A DNA stretch of 64,000 nt from UBA9926 sp038131595 (GCA_038131595.1 JAYPPR010000003.1:199006-263005); one strand, 5' to 3'; numbered from the stretch's first letter, positions 8,324-17,660 are shown. The notes: generated by a model not told the origin, from the letters alone. Numbers and translations are program-made.

Positions 8324-10434
8324 GATCGCTGCTGATTGGTTTGCGAGAGACGACTAAGGACGTGATCTTTGGGGCCGTCCATGATGATCTGCCCCTCTCT
8401 CAGCACGACCAAACGATCCACTAACGCGAGCAATTGGCTTCTGTGGGTCATTAGAATCAGCGTTTTGTCTGTGAGATAGCGCGAAAGCGAGCTAATGAGC
8501 GCCTGCTCAGCTTGTCCATCGAGCGCGTTGCTGGGCTCATCAAGTAAGACTAGCTTGGCGCCGCCCGCGATCGCGCGAGCGATTGCAATGGCTTGTTTCT
8601 GCCCCCCTGATAGTTTTCTTCCCTGCTCACCAACTTGCAGATCAAATCCTTCAGGGTGGGCATCTAGCTGGCGTTTAATGCCGGCGATCGAGGCTGCGTT
8701 GAGCACTGCCTCGTCTGGCAGACTGGGTTTACCCAAGCGGATGTTCTCGCTCACGCTGCCGCTGATGAGTGGCGCGTCTTGTGTTAGATAACTCATTTGT
8801 GGTCTGAGATCGATCGGGTCTATTTGGCGTATGTCCGTGCCACCAATCAGCACGCTTCCTTGGTCAGGTGTGTAAAAGCGGCAAATGAGCTGCGCGAGCG
8901 TGCTCTTACCGGATCCTGTCGGACCGATGATGCCAACGCGCTCGCCAGCCTCAATGTTGAGGTTGATGCCTGAGAGTGCCTTAAAGGGCTGCCCTTCGTA
9001 GGTGAAGTGAACGTCAACAAATCGCACCGAGGGAGAAAGCTGAGGGCGGTGGAGTGGCGCACTTTCTAGGTCTCTCTCCTGCGGCAGATGCATGAGATGA
9101 TCAACCGAATCAAAAGCCGCCATGGCCTGTTGCGCGCGCGTGATCAGGCTCGCCAGTTGCGTCATGGGTTGGACGCTTCGACCCGTTAAGATCGTGCAGG
9201 CAATCAGTCCACCCATGGTTAGCTGGCCACTTTGAATGGCATAGACGCCTGCTGCGACGACCAAAAGCGTCGTCATCCCTTGAACCCATTGAACAATATT
9301 GAGTGCTACTAATGTTCTCAATCGAGTGGCAAGCGATAGCTCAGCGAGTTCGGCTTGCTGGCGTTCCCAACGGTTCTGCATCTGACTTTCGGCATTTGAG
9401 GATTTGACGAGATCGAGTGCGTTTAGGGTCTCAATGAGTAATCCGCTTTTTCTAGCCGAGGCTTGCATCAGGTTTTCGATATGCGGCCGGAGCTGACGCT
9501 GCACAATGATGCCGGTGGCACAAATGATGAGAATGGCTAAGAGCGGGATAAGCGCAATAGAACCACCAATTGCGAAGATAATCATGAGGTAGATTGCGAC
9601 AAATGGAAGATCGATCAGCGCAGTCAGGGTCGATGAAGTGAGAAAATCTCTGAGTTGCTCGAAATCAAGCAACTGGTTGGCAAAGCTACCCACCTTACTG
9701 GGCCTTGCTGCTAAGGGTAGTCCCATCACTTGCTCGAAGGTCATGGCAGATAGCATGAGATCGGCTCTGCGCCCAGCGATATCGATAAAGTATCCTCGTA
9801 AGGATTTGAGGACGAAATCAAACAGTAAGACGATCGCGAGGCCAATTGCCAATACCCAGAGCGTCTCCTCAGCTTGATTGGGGACGACTCGATCATAGAC
9901 ATTCATAACGAATAACGGCATCGCTAACGCGAAGACATTGATGAATAAAGACCCGGCAATGACCTCAATATAGATTGAACGATTGAGTGAAAGCATTCGA
10001 CGGAACCATCCGAGCGGGCGGCGAACGCGACCAAAAAGCTGCTCGTGCTCAGTGTCGTGCTTTGATCCCAGCATGAGCAGTTGGATTTCGCCGTCAAGGC
10101 GTTGGAGCGCCGTGGTCAACTCATCTTGACCAGCTGCAATGGCTGCCGATCCCTGTTCGTGATTAAAAACGATTAATGGAAAGTGGTGGCGAGCCAACTT
10201 GGCGGGGTCGAATGCTGAGGCGTCCGGTATTGATTGCGTGCTCGACGAAAAACCGAGTCGCCTCGTTGCTCTCAATGCCATTTCAATGGAGAACTCAGGA
10301 CTGTCCGCGGGGTCGTAGGGTAATCCGCTTAGCAGTTTTTGTTCGGTGACCGGGTGCCCCTCTTTGGCGAGAAGCTCAATGAGCGCCTCAAGCAGTGAGC
10401 GCGTGGGGGCTGTGGTCGAGGAGTCAGCAGGCAT
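8320..10434 (-). CDS. Type I secretion ABC transporter permease/ATPase (LapB type)
   Basis: 704-residue half-transporter that exports a protein substrate using ATP. The N-terminal about 130 residues form a C39-peptidase-like domain without the catalytic cysteine, so it probably binds substrate rather than cleaving it, as in LapB/HlyB exporters. About residues 155-435 form the six-helix membrane domain (SLFINVFALAMPLFVMNVYDRVVP, LPFVAIYLMIIF). The nucleotide-binding domain follows: Walker A GPTGSGKST (about 505-513), signature LSGGQKQAIAIARA, Walker B LVLLDEPSNALD and the H-loop MTHR. First gene of a two-gene - strand operon with the HlyD-type adaptor. No RTX or LapA-like substrate is seen within the window. 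Confidence 0.93.
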   Translation of the reverse strand: MPADSSTTAPTRSLLEALIELLAKEGHPVTEQKLLSGLPYDPADSPEFSIEMALRATRRLGFSSSTQSIPDASAFDPAKLARHHFPLIVFNHEQGSAAIAAGQDELTTALQRLDGEIQLLMLGSKHDTEHEQLFGRVRRPLGWFRRMLSLNRSIYIEVIAGSLFINVFALAMPLFVMNVYDRVVPNQAEETLWVLAIGLAIVLLFDFVLKSLRGYFIDIAGRRADLMLSAMTFEQVMGLPLAARPSKVGSFANQLLDFEQLRDFLTSSTLTALIDLPFVAIYLMIIFAIGGSIALIPLLAILIICATGIIVQRQLRPHIENLMQASARKSGLLIETLNALDLVKSSNAESQMQNRWERQQAELAELSLATRLRTLVALNIVQWVQGMTTLLVVAAGVYAIQSGQLTMGGLIACTILTGRSVQPMTQLASLITRAQQAMAAFDSVDHLMHLPQERDLESAPLHRPQLSPSVRFVDVHFTYEGQPFKALSGINLNIEAGERVGIIGPTGSGKSTLAQLICRFYTPDQGSVLIGGTDIRQIDPIDLRPQMSYLTQDAPLISGSVSENIRLGKPSLPDEAVLNAASIAGIKRQLDAHPEGFDLQVGEQGRKLSGGQKQAIAIARAIAGGAKLVLLDEPSNALDGQAEQALISSLSRYLTDKTLILMTHRSQLLALVDRLVVLREGQIIMDGPKDHVLSRLSQTNQQRS

Positions 10435-10554
10435 GGGATCAGTATATCACTCACCTATCCAGCTAGCGTATCGGACCACTCGCTAAGGGAAGGCGGACAC
10501 CTTAGTGCTCGCTCTCCACTCGAGGTGAAACATCGAATTAGGGGATTGGTCAAA

Positions 10555-11511
10555 CTAGGGATTAACCCACCGGATGGGCGAGCCAGCCTGCCAAGCGCTT
10601 ATATTCTCGCAGAGCTGGTCAATGAGACGTGCTCTCGATTCGCTTGCGCCCCATGCGTTGTGGGGGGTCACAATCAGGTTGGGTTTCTGCCTTGCAAGGA
10701 GCGGCTCGTCTAGTTCGGCTGGCTCCTTCGTGAGCACGTCAATTGCTGCACCTTGGATGAGGCCCTGGTCCAATGCGCCGAGTAGTGCATCAGTCTGAAT
10801 AAGACCGCCTCGGGCAGTATTAATGAGAAATGCGGACGACTTCATTTTAGCGAGAAATGATTCGTCGATTAGCCCAGTATTGGCCTCAGTGAGGGGGCAG
10901 TGCAACGATAGGAAGTCTGCCTTGCCAAGTAGTTCCTCCATCGAGACTCGCGGTATCGTTGCACTTTCAGCTCCGTTTTCTGAACGCAGTGCCAGTACGG
11001 TCATGCCAAGCGCCTGACCCAGCTTGGCAACAGCGCTGCCGAGCTCACCAAGGCCAATAATTCCAAGCGTTTTTCCTGCAAGCTCGATGATGGGGTAATC
11101 GAGCCTGCAAAATACGTCACTCTCTTGCCACCGGTTCGCGCCAGTATCGGCGATATAACGATGTTGTTGTGTGGCGAGGTTGAGCATCAAGCCGATCGTG
11201 TGCTGGGCGACCGAGTTAGTCGCGTAGCCTCTTGCATTGCAAACAACGATCTTTCTTTCTCGCGCTGCCTCTAAATCAACGTTGTTGGTGCCTGTGGCCA
11301 TGATGCCAATGAAACGAAGTGACGGAGACGCTGCGATGACTGCCTGGTCCAGCACCACTTTATTGGTCAACACGACCTCGCAATGCTGGATCCTCTCCTC
11401 AGTTTGGCTTTCCAAGGTCGAACCATGAATCTCCCATCCCTCGAGTCGTGACGTGAGGGGGGTGAGGTCTGCATCGCCAAGACTATTTCTGTCTAGAATG
11501 ACGCCTCGCAT
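10555..11511 (-). CDS. D-2-hydroxyacid dehydrogenase, glycerate dehydrogenase type
   Basis: 318 residues, NAD(P)-dependent reductase of glyoxylate/hydroxypyruvate-type substrates. Conserved parts are the N-terminal catalytic segment ATGTNNVDLEAA (about 91-102), the Rossmann fold GIIGLGELGSAVAKLG (about 149-164), and NTARGGLIQTDALL with the substrate-binding Arg. The glutamate-containing EPAELDEPLL and the general-base His in TPHNAWGA close the active site. The overall pattern resembles HprA-type glycerate dehydrogenases, which act in serine/glyoxylate metabolism. The gene ends 12 bases upstream of nothing else on its strand but follows ppiB by only 12 bases, so both may share a transcript. 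Exact substrate preference is inferred, not shown. Confidence 0.86.
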   Translation of the reverse strand: MRGVILDRNSLGDADLTPLTSRLEGWEIHGSTLESQTEERIQHCEVVLTNKVVLDQAVIAASPSLRFIGIMATGTNNVDLEAARERKIVVCNARGYATNSVAQHTIGLMLNLATQQHRYIADTGANRWQESDVFCRLDYPIIELAGKTLGIIGLGELGSAVAKLGQALGMTVLALRSENGAESATIPRVSMEELLGKADFLSLHCPLTEANTGLIDESFLAKMKSSAFLINTARGGLIQTDALLGALDQGLIQGAAIDVLTKEPAELDEPLLARQKPNLIVTPHNAWGASESRARLIDQLCENISAWQAGSPIRWVNP

Positions 11512-11523
11512 GGATACGACTGA

Positions 11524-12048
11524 TTACGCTTTGAGATCGGGGAAGGACTCATCTAGCGCTGCGTTCCATTCAGCCAAACGCGCGGCTTGACTATCGCGTA
11601 GGCCATCAATATCTCCCTCGATAGTGATGGATGAGATGGTGTCCCCCTGGCGAATGGCGTTCACTACTTCTTGATCACTGTCACTGACCACTGATCCGAA
11701 CACCGAATGGTTGTCGTCGAGGTGGGGAGTTGGCACATGAGTAATAAAAAACTGGCTGCCATTAGTGCCCGGACCAGCATTAGCCATGGACAACTGCCCA
11801 GGTCGGTCGTGTCGTAGGGCGGATACGAACTCGTCTTCAAATCGGTAGCCTGGGCCTCCGGTTCCGGTGCCGAATGGGCATCCACCTTGAATCATGAAGT
11901 CGCCAATAACCCGGTGAAAGGAAAGTCCATCGTAATAGCCTCGAACTGCTAGGTTGACAAAGTTAGCGACGGTAACGGGGGTTTCGTCCGCATAGAGGTT
12001 GAGGCAAATATTGCCCTTGTTCGTTTCAATCGTGGCGGTGATGCTCAT
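11524..12048 (-). CDS. ppiB: Peptidyl-prolyl cis-trans isomerase B (cyclophilin)
   Basis: 174-residue cytoplasmic cyclophilin that speeds proline isomerisation during folding. Hallmarks are TPVTVANFVNLA (about 23-34), FHRVIGDFMIQGGCP with the catalytic Arg, GPGTNGSQFFIT (about 92-103) and DDNHSVFGSVV. There is no signal peptide, which fits the cytoplasmic PpiB rather than periplasmic PpiA. Start ATG 12048 is preceded by AAGGGA on the - strand. It is the upstream gene of the ppiB/hydroxyacid dehydrogenase pair. In pseudomonads ppiB lies near lpxH and the tRNA-tig block; here it is about 38 kb away. Confidence 0.93.
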   Translation of the reverse strand: MSITATIETNKGNICLNLYADETPVTVANFVNLAVRGYYDGLSFHRVIGDFMIQGGCPFGTGTGGPGYRFEDEFVSALRHDRPGQLSMANAGPGTNGSQFFITHVPTPHLDDNHSVFGSVVSDSDQEVVNAIRQGDTISSITIEGDIDGLRDSQAARLAEWNAALDESFPDLKA

Positions 12049-12311
12049 CGTGATCCCTTTTTCATTGGCATGGGTTGGTGAAAGAAGTGTAGCTCCGGAT
12101 AATAAATAAATTCCTGGCTGGCGCTTTGGCGAAATAATTGTCGCTCGATTGACGATTCATAGGTTCCGTTCTGATTGTCGGCTACCAGCTGGGTCCCTCT
12201 AACTGTTTCGATGTTATTTTACGGGGGCGTAACCCTGCTGGCTGGATTAGGAACGTTTTACCCTATCGCTGGTCTAGCGCTTGCCACTCAAGACTTAACG
12301 TCAGACCGACT

Positions 12312-13595
12312 TCAAGCGCGCTCGTTGAGTGGCACGAACGCTCGCTCGGTGGGGCCCGTGTAGAGCTGTCGGGGTCGACCAATCTTAAATGGCGAGGAAA
12401 GCATTTCAGCCCAGTGCGAGATCCAGCCCGGTGTTCTTCCCAGCGCAAACAGCGCGGTGTACATGGGGGTTGGGATCCCCATAGCCTTGAGTGTAATGCC
12501 TGAGTAAAAGTCAATGTTGGGGTACAGCTTACGCTCAATGAAATAAGGTTCTTCGCGAGCCATTTTTTCAAGCATGGTGGCAATTTTTAGGAGTGGCTCG
12601 TCCTCAACGCCTTGCTCGGCCAACACAGCATGACAACTCTCTTGCATGACTAGCGCTCTGGGGTCGAAATTTTTGTAGACACGATGACCAAAGCCCATCA
12701 GTTTGAATGGGTCATCTTTGTCTTTTGCTTTCGCAACATACTCGTTGACTTTCTCGACATCGCCTATTTCATTCAGCATGTCGAGTACCGCTTCGTTAGC
12801 TCCTCCATGGGATGGCCCCCATAGTGCGGCAATCCCCGCCGCTATAGCCGCGTATGGATTGCATTCGGTTGACCCTGCCAAGCGCACCGTTGATGTGGAC
12901 GCATTTTGCTCGTGGTCAGCATGTAGGATGAAGATGCGATCAAGCGCACTGGCAAGGGTCGGGCTAACCGTGGAAGGTTGCCCTGTTTCTCCAAAGCACA
13001 TGTTGAGGAAATTCTCTGCGTATCCGAGCGATGGGTCTGGATCAACGAACGACTTGCCAATCGACTTTCGATAGCTCATTGCAGCAAGTGTCGGTACTTT
13101 AGCGATCAGCTGCATCGCTGATTCCATGCGGTGATCAGCGTTGTAAATGTCAAGGCCTTCATGGAATAGTGCAGCCAGTCCGCCAACACCTGCGCAAAGC
13201 ATGGACATCGGATGTGAGGATGCAGTGAATCCTTCAAAAATTTTTGCGAATTGGCCGTCGATCGGCATTCTTGCATTGATTTCATCTTTGAACTGATCCA
13301 ACGCCGATTGGCTCGGCAGCTCTCCGTGCAGCAGCAGATAGCAAACTTCCAGATGCTCCGCGCCGTTCGCAAGCGCCTCTATGGGATAGCCACGATAGGT
13401 AAGGACTCCGGCATCACCATCGATGTAGGTAATTTTTGATTCGCAGCTCGCCGTGGAAAGAAAGCCAGGATCGAATGTGAACAAACCTTCGTTGATCAGT
13501 CCTCGAACGTCCACCACATCTAGACCAGCCGAGGCTTCCAAGACTGGCAGGGCTACGTTCTTTCCGTCGATCGTAATGCTCACATCATGCTTCAT
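12312..13595 (-). CDS. gltA: Citrate synthase
   Basis: Condenses oxaloacetate and acetyl-CoA at the entry of the TCA cycle. The 427 residues match the hexameric, NADH-regulated type of Gram-negative bacteria. Signatures are ESKITYIDGDAGVLTYRGYPIEALA (about 52-76), WGPSHGGANEAVL (first catalytic His), FGHRVYKNFDPRA (second catalytic His) and the catalytic Asp in YPNIDFYSGI. Start ATG 13595 has no strong Shine-Dalgarno sequence. The leader carries a perfect 2 x 19-base duplication about 15-50 bases upstream of the start. It is divergent from sdhCDAB, the common gammaproteobacterial arrangement, which allows joint control from the 620-base spacer. Confidence 0.96.
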   Translation of the reverse strand: MKHDVSITIDGKNVALPVLEASAGLDVVDVRGLINEGLFTFDPGFLSTASCESKITYIDGDAGVLTYRGYPIEALANGAEHLEVCYLLLHGELPSQSALDQFKDEINARMPIDGQFAKIFEGFTASSHPMSMLCAGVGGLAALFHEGLDIYNADHRMESAMQLIAKVPTLAAMSYRKSIGKSFVDPDPSLGYAENFLNMCFGETGQPSTVSPTLASALDRIFILHADHEQNASTSTVRLAGSTECNPYAAIAAGIAALWGPSHGGANEAVLDMLNEIGDVEKVNEYVAKAKDKDDPFKLMGFGHRVYKNFDPRALVMQESCHAVLAEQGVEDEPLLKIATMLEKMAREEPYFIERKLYPNIDFYSGITLKAMGIPTPMYTALFALGRTPGWISHWAEMLSSPFKIGRPRQLYTGPTERAFVPLNERA

Positions 13596-13608
13596 AATTT
13601 CAGTTCAC

Positions 13609-13646
13609 TTTTTTACTGTTATGGCAGTTTTTTACTGTTATGGCAG
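13609..13646. repeat. Perfect tandem duplication of 19 bases in the gltA leader
   Basis: TTTTTTACTGTTATGGCAG occurs at 13609-13627 and again without any change at 13628-13646. It lies 14-51 bases upstream of the gltA start codon, inside the probable untranslated leader or promoter. The absence of any mismatch suggests a recent duplication or selection for two copies of a binding site. Confidence 0.9.
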
Positions 13647-13685
13647 AAGGCGTGGGTAACCACCGAGGCACTGCTTCTCACAGTC

Positions 13686-13745
13686 AAGCTCTTATTAGTT
13701 CAGCTTGTACTAGCTAAGTTTGTACTAGCTGGGCTTTAACTCGTT
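13686..13745. repeat. Degenerate 15-base tandem repeat between gltA and sdhC
   Basis: TGTACTAGCT occurs at 13706-13715 and 13721-13730, a period of exactly 15. The flanking 15-base blocks (13686-13700 with CTTATTAGTT, and 13731-13745 with GGGCTTTAACTCGTT) look like decayed further copies. It lies in the 620-base divergent spacer between gltA and sdhC. The rest of that spacer (13746-14217) shows a T-rich stretch near 13940-13960 and no credible gene. Confidence 0.65.
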
Positions 13746-14217
13746 AACCGCCGCTTGTGCTTGTTTGCTGGGTTCAGCAGAGCTGATCGCTGAATCTCCG
13801 TTTCATTTTGCGCTCTAAATCAGCCGCGCATTAGCTCTCATTTCGCGCTTACAAACGAGTCCCCACTCGCCCAGCGAGAGCGATCAATCTAAGCAAAAGG
13901 GCCTCACGCTGTAAACCCCGTCTCGGCAATCGGGAAGATCTTTTTGCGTTTGTTTTTTTTGGGTCAAAACCCTATCATGGCGCGGCGTCCGACGCCGTCC
14001 AGATCTGGTCCAGGAACTGCCCTTGTTCGGCGGGTTCTATCAGCCACGAGGCATGGTGGGGCGCGGTTGCAAACTCAGCTCCGTAGGTGGGGCTGGCAGT
14101 GATTGCTACAGAGGATGGGCACAGGGAAGCGAAGTGCACATGCTCAATCCAGCAAGCAAACGTCACCGCCTGACCGAATCCTACGTGGGTAGTCAAAAGC
14201 TTGAAGGGAGATCGGCT

Positions 14218-14604
14218 TTGAAAAAAAACGCTAGACCAATCAACGTCGGGATTGGTGACTTACTGCAATTTAGCTGGCCGTTAACTGCGCTAACCTCCAT
14301 TACCCATCGAATCGCTGGCGTCGCTCTGTTCGTTGCCTTTGGTTTTGCACTGTATGCACTCGAGCAATCGCTGGGTTCTGCCGAAGGGTTTGCGCAAGTG
14401 CAAATGATGCTCGCCGGGCCCGTTGCGAAAGGGATTCTTTGGATTAGTCTTGCCGCGTTGATCTATCACTTTGTGGCCGGAATCAAGCATCTGTTGCTGG
14501 ATGGCAGTGATGCTGAATCGTTGGAAGTGGGTCGCGCCGCTGCGATGACGACCATCGCGGTATCCGTTTTGCTCATCGCTCTCATGAGCTACTGGGTCAT
14601 CTAG
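14218..14604 (+). CDS. sdhC: Succinate dehydrogenase cytochrome b556 subunit
   Basis: Membrane anchor of succinate:ubiquinone oxidoreductase that helps bind haem b and quinone. I choose TTG 14218 because AAGGGAG lies seven bases upstream and the product then begins KKNARPINVGIGDLLQF, as SdhC proteins do; a longer frame open from 14023 has no family similarity in its first 65 residues. The product is 128 residues with three membrane helices: about 27-50 (THRIAGVALFVAFGFALYAL), 67-90, and 104-127. The haem-ligand histidine is in IYHFVAGIKHLLLD. First gene of sdhCDAB; a run of eight A follows the start codon. Confidence 0.9.
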   Translation: MKKNARPINVGIGDLLQFSWPLTALTSITHRIAGVALFVAFGFALYALEQSLGSAEGFAQVQMMLAGPVAKGILWISLAALIYHFVAGIKHLLLDGSDAESLEVGRAAAMTTIAVSVLLIALMSYWVI

Positions 14605-14635
14605 TCGAATCGTCGACACGTAACAAGGAGAAGAG

Positions 14636-15004
14636 ATGGTTACGCAAGTTACAAGTTTTTCCAGAAACGGCGTCGGTGATTGGTATCTACAACGAACATC
14701 ATCCGTTGTCATCGCGATTTATACCGTGCTTCTTGTGGGCATCATTATCATGACGCCCGACTGGACATTCGAACGATGGCAGGCGCTCTTCGACGCTACC
14801 TGGATGAAAATAGCAACACTGCTCGCTATTGTGGCGACCTGCGTTCACGCCTGGATCGGTATGTGGACGATTGGCACCGACTATCTTCGCGGTCGAACCA
14901 TGGGTCCCAAAGGCGACTCCCTGCGCTCGATTTATCAATTGGTATGTATCTTAGCGATCCTCAGTTATTTGATCTGGGGAATTCAGATTTTATGGGGTAA
15001 CTGA
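14636..15004 (+). CDS. sdhD: Succinate dehydrogenase membrane anchor subunit
   Basis: Second membrane anchor of complex II. It has 122 residues and three predicted helices (about 22-42 VVIAIYTVLLVGIIIM, 55-76, 97-118). The ATCVHAWIGMWTIGTDYL segment (about 67-84) carries the conserved His and Asp-Tyr region near the quinone site. RNGVGDWYLQRTSSV near the N-terminus is the usual SdhD opening. Start ATG 14636 is preceded by AAGGAGAAGAG, a strong ribosome binding site. It lies 31 bases after sdhC and two bases before sdhA. Confidence 0.93.
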   Translation: MVTQVTSFSRNGVGDWYLQRTSSVVIAIYTVLLVGIIIMTPDWTFERWQALFDATWMKIATLLAIVATCVHAWIGMWTIGTDYLRGRTMGPKGDSLRSIYQLVCILAILSYLIWGIQILWGN

Positions 15005-15006
15005 GT

Positions 15007-16779
15007 ATGTCTGATCTAGCAACCTTAGAATTTGATGCCATCATCGTTGGCGGTGGTGGCTCAGGGCTGCGAGCCGCGCTTCAGCTTGCCCAGTCTGGTC
15101 ATAAAACGGCGGTGGTATCCAAGGTATTCCCAACCCGCTCTCATACAGTATCCGCGCAGGGCGGTATCACCTGCGCCATCGCCAGCGAGGATCCTAACGA
15201 CGACTGGCGCTGGCACATGTATGACACCGTTAAAGGGTCCGATTACATTGGCGATCAAGACGCGATTGAGTACATGTGTAGCGTCGGACCAGAAGCCGTG
15301 TTTGAGCTCGAACACATGGGATTGCCCTTCTCTCGAAAGGACAATGGACGGATTTACCAAAGGCCGTTCGGCGGACAGAGTAAAGATTTTGGCAACGGTG
15401 GGCAGGCGGCAAGAACTTGCGCGGCTGCTGATCGAACAGGTCACGCGTTGCTGCACACGTTATTTCAAGGGAACTTAAAGGCAGGCTCAACATTCTTCAA
15501 TGAATGGTTCGCAGTAGACCTCGTTAAGAATGCTGATGGCGCGGTCACCGGCGTCATTGCCATTTGCATGGAGACTGGCGAAGTCCACTACATCAAGTCA
15601 AAGGCCACTGTGCTCGCGACTGGCGGCGCCGGGAGAATCTACGCATCTACCACTAACGCATTGATGAATACCGGAGATGGCACGGGCATGGCACTTCGAG
15701 CAGGCTATGTCATGCAAGACATGGAAATGTGGCAGTTCCATCCCACGGGTATTGCGGGCGCCGGAACCTTAGTGACCGAAGGATGCCGAGGGGAAGGTGG
15801 TTACCTCATCAATAAAGATGGCGAACGCTTTATGGAGCGTTACGCGCCCAACGCGAAGGATCTTGCCGGTCGAGATGTCGTCGCCCGAAGCATGGTGCTT
15901 GAAATTCTCGAGGGTAGGGGCGCTGGCCCTGATGGCGATCACGTGCTGCTGAAGCTGGATCACCTTGGTGAGGACATCTTGCATTCACGACTCCCTGGGA
16001 TCGTTGAATTGTCAAAGACCTTCGCTCACGTTGATCCTGTCAAAGAACCGATCCCTGTTGTGCCCACTTGCCATTACATGATGGGCGGGCTGCCAACCAA
16101 TATTCACGGACAAGCGGTCACTAGAAATAGCCAAGGCGAGGACGAGCCTGTGCCAGGCCTATTCGCTGTAGGCGAGGCGGCTTGCGTGTCAGTTCACGGA
16201 GCTAATCGTTTGGGTGGAAACTCGCTCCTTGATCTGGTTGTCTTCGGCCGCGCGGCTGGCATCTACATCAACGAAGCATTGAACCAGGGCGTAAGCATCA
16301 GTGAGTCGAGCGAGACTGATATCGATGAAGCGACCGTCCGATTGCAGCGTTGGAATAATTCCGAGCAAGGCGAATCGCCGACCGAACTGAAGAAAGAACT
16401 GCAAGCCTGCATGCAGCTCAATTTCGGCGTGTTTAGAAAAGAAGGACCCATGCAGGAGGGCATCAAGAAGCTCGAAGAGCTCAGAGAGAGAATTGGTAAC
16501 GCCCACCTTCAAGATAAGTCTCAAGCATTCAACACGGCCCGTTTAGAAGCATTGGAGCTTGATAACTTGCTAGAGATCGCTGAAGCCACTGCAGTGAGTG
16601 CGGAAGGTAGAAAAGAGAGTCGGGGTGCGCACGCTCGAGACGACTACCAAGAGCGAGACGATGATAACTGGCTCGCTCACTCGATTTATGATCCTAAGGA
16701 CAAATCGCTCAGCAAGCGAAACGTAAATTTTGAACCCAAAACGATGGAACGTTTTGAGCCAAAAGCTCGCCACTACTAG
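15007..16779 (+). CDS. sdhA: Succinate dehydrogenase flavoprotein subunit
   Basis: Catalytic subunit that oxidises succinate to fumarate with covalently bound FAD. It has 590 residues, the usual length. Key parts are the dinucleotide fold DAIIVGGGGSGLRAALQLA (about 10-28), SHTVSAQGGI (about 46-55, where the histidine links FAD), QFHPTGIAGAG, and the active-site region RDVVARSM / CHYMMGGLPTN / GANRLGGNSLLDLVVFGRAAG. The start lies two bases after sdhD, indicating tight coupling. The C-terminal TMERFEPKARHY is typical. Confidence 0.97.
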   Translation: MSDLATLEFDAIIVGGGGSGLRAALQLAQSGHKTAVVSKVFPTRSHTVSAQGGITCAIASEDPNDDWRWHMYDTVKGSDYIGDQDAIEYMCSVGPEAVFELEHMGLPFSRKDNGRIYQRPFGGQSKDFGNGGQAARTCAAADRTGHALLHTLFQGNLKAGSTFFNEWFAVDLVKNADGAVTGVIAICMETGEVHYIKSKATVLATGGAGRIYASTTNALMNTGDGTGMALRAGYVMQDMEMWQFHPTGIAGAGTLVTEGCRGEGGYLINKDGERFMERYAPNAKDLAGRDVVARSMVLEILEGRGAGPDGDHVLLKLDHLGEDILHSRLPGIVELSKTFAHVDPVKEPIPVVPTCHYMMGGLPTNIHGQAVTRNSQGEDEPVPGLFAVGEAACVSVHGANRLGGNSLLDLVVFGRAAGIYINEALNQGVSISESSETDIDEATVRLQRWNNSEQGESPTELKKELQACMQLNFGVFRKEGPMQEGIKKLEELRERIGNAHLQDKSQAFNTARLEALELDNLLEIAEATAVSAEGRKESRGAHARDDYQERDDDNWLAHSIYDPKDKSLSKRNVNFEPKTMERFEPKARHY

Positions 16780-16876
16780 GGCTATTGAGAACCTGAGGTG
16801 GCGTGATAATCCCAGAGTGATCCCGATTACGAGGATCGCAAACGGGGTTTTGAGATTGATGAGAAGGAACTGAGCC

Positions 16877-17581
16877 ATGCAAGTGAGTGTTTACCGCTTT
16901 AACCCTGAAACCGACGATCGTCCCTACATGAAGGACTATACGGTTGAGATCCCTGAGGGTCGTGATTTGATGGTGCTTGACGTCATGGCGCTGATAAAAG
17001 AGCAGGATCCGTCCGTGACATACCGAAGATCCTGCCGCGAGGGCGTTTGTGGCTCGGACGGGGTTAACATGAACGGTAAAAACGGCCTGGCCTGCATTAC
17101 GCCCGTCTCTGAGGTCGCCAAAGGCGGCAAGCTCAAACTAAGACCGCTCCCCGGTTTACCTGTGATTCGGGATCTTATCGTGGATATGGAACAGTTCTAT
17201 GAGAACTACCGCAGAGTCGAGCCTTATCTACAGAACGACAGTTTGCCCCCGACTAAAGAACGACTTCAATCGCCAGAAGATCGCGAAAAACTAGATGGTC
17301 TGTATGAATGCATCTTGTGTGCTTGCTGCTCAACCTCCTGCCCCAGTTTCTGGTGGAACCCAGACAAGTTCATAGGTCCTGCAGGACTGCTTCAGGCCTA
17401 TCGGTTCATCGCAGACAGTCGAGACACCGCGACGGAGGAAAGACTCTCCAACTTGGAGGATCCCTTTAGCGTCTTTCGGTGCCGCGGCATCATGAATTGT
17501 GTGAGCGTTTGCCCTAAGGGATTGAACCCAACTCGAGCGATCGGCCACATAAGAACAATGTTGCTCGATAGAGCGGTCTAA
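16877..17581 (+). CDS. sdhB: Succinate dehydrogenase iron-sulfur subunit
   Basis: Transfers electrons from FAD to quinone. It has 234 residues. Three cluster sites are visible: SCREGVCGSDGVNMNGKNGLAC (about 53-74, [2Fe-2S]), CILCACCSTSCPSFWW (about 141-156, [4Fe-4S]) and FRCRGIMNCVSVCPKGLNP ([3Fe-4S] plus last cysteine). Start ATG 16877 has AAGGAACTGAG upstream. A 97-base gap separates it from sdhA; sucA begins 79 bases downstream, so sdh and suc genes probably share transcripts. Confidence 0.97.
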   Translation: MQVSVYRFNPETDDRPYMKDYTVEIPEGRDLMVLDVMALIKEQDPSVTYRRSCREGVCGSDGVNMNGKNGLACITPVSEVAKGGKLKLRPLPGLPVIRDLIVDMEQFYENYRRVEPYLQNDSLPPTKERLQSPEDREKLDGLYECILCACCSTSCPSFWWNPDKFIGPAGLLQAYRFIADSRDTATEERLSNLEDPFSVFRCRGIMNCVSVCPKGLNPTRAIGHIRTMLLDRAV

Positions 17582-17660
17582 AGTATCGACAGGTTCGCGA
17601 AATAGTTGGGGCTATCCTGCGGGCCGGTACAATATGCGCCTTCACTTAGGGTGATCGCTC

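Noticed and set aside
12175..12363. 62-codon + frame between ppiB and gltA with a hydrophobic N-terminus
   Set aside because: It runs into the gltA 3' end on the other strand, has no ribosome binding site, and resembles no family.
14023..14217. N-terminal extension of sdhC from ATG 14023
   Set aside because: The 65 extra residues have no membrane or family features. TTG 14218 has a proper ribosome binding site and gives the normal length.
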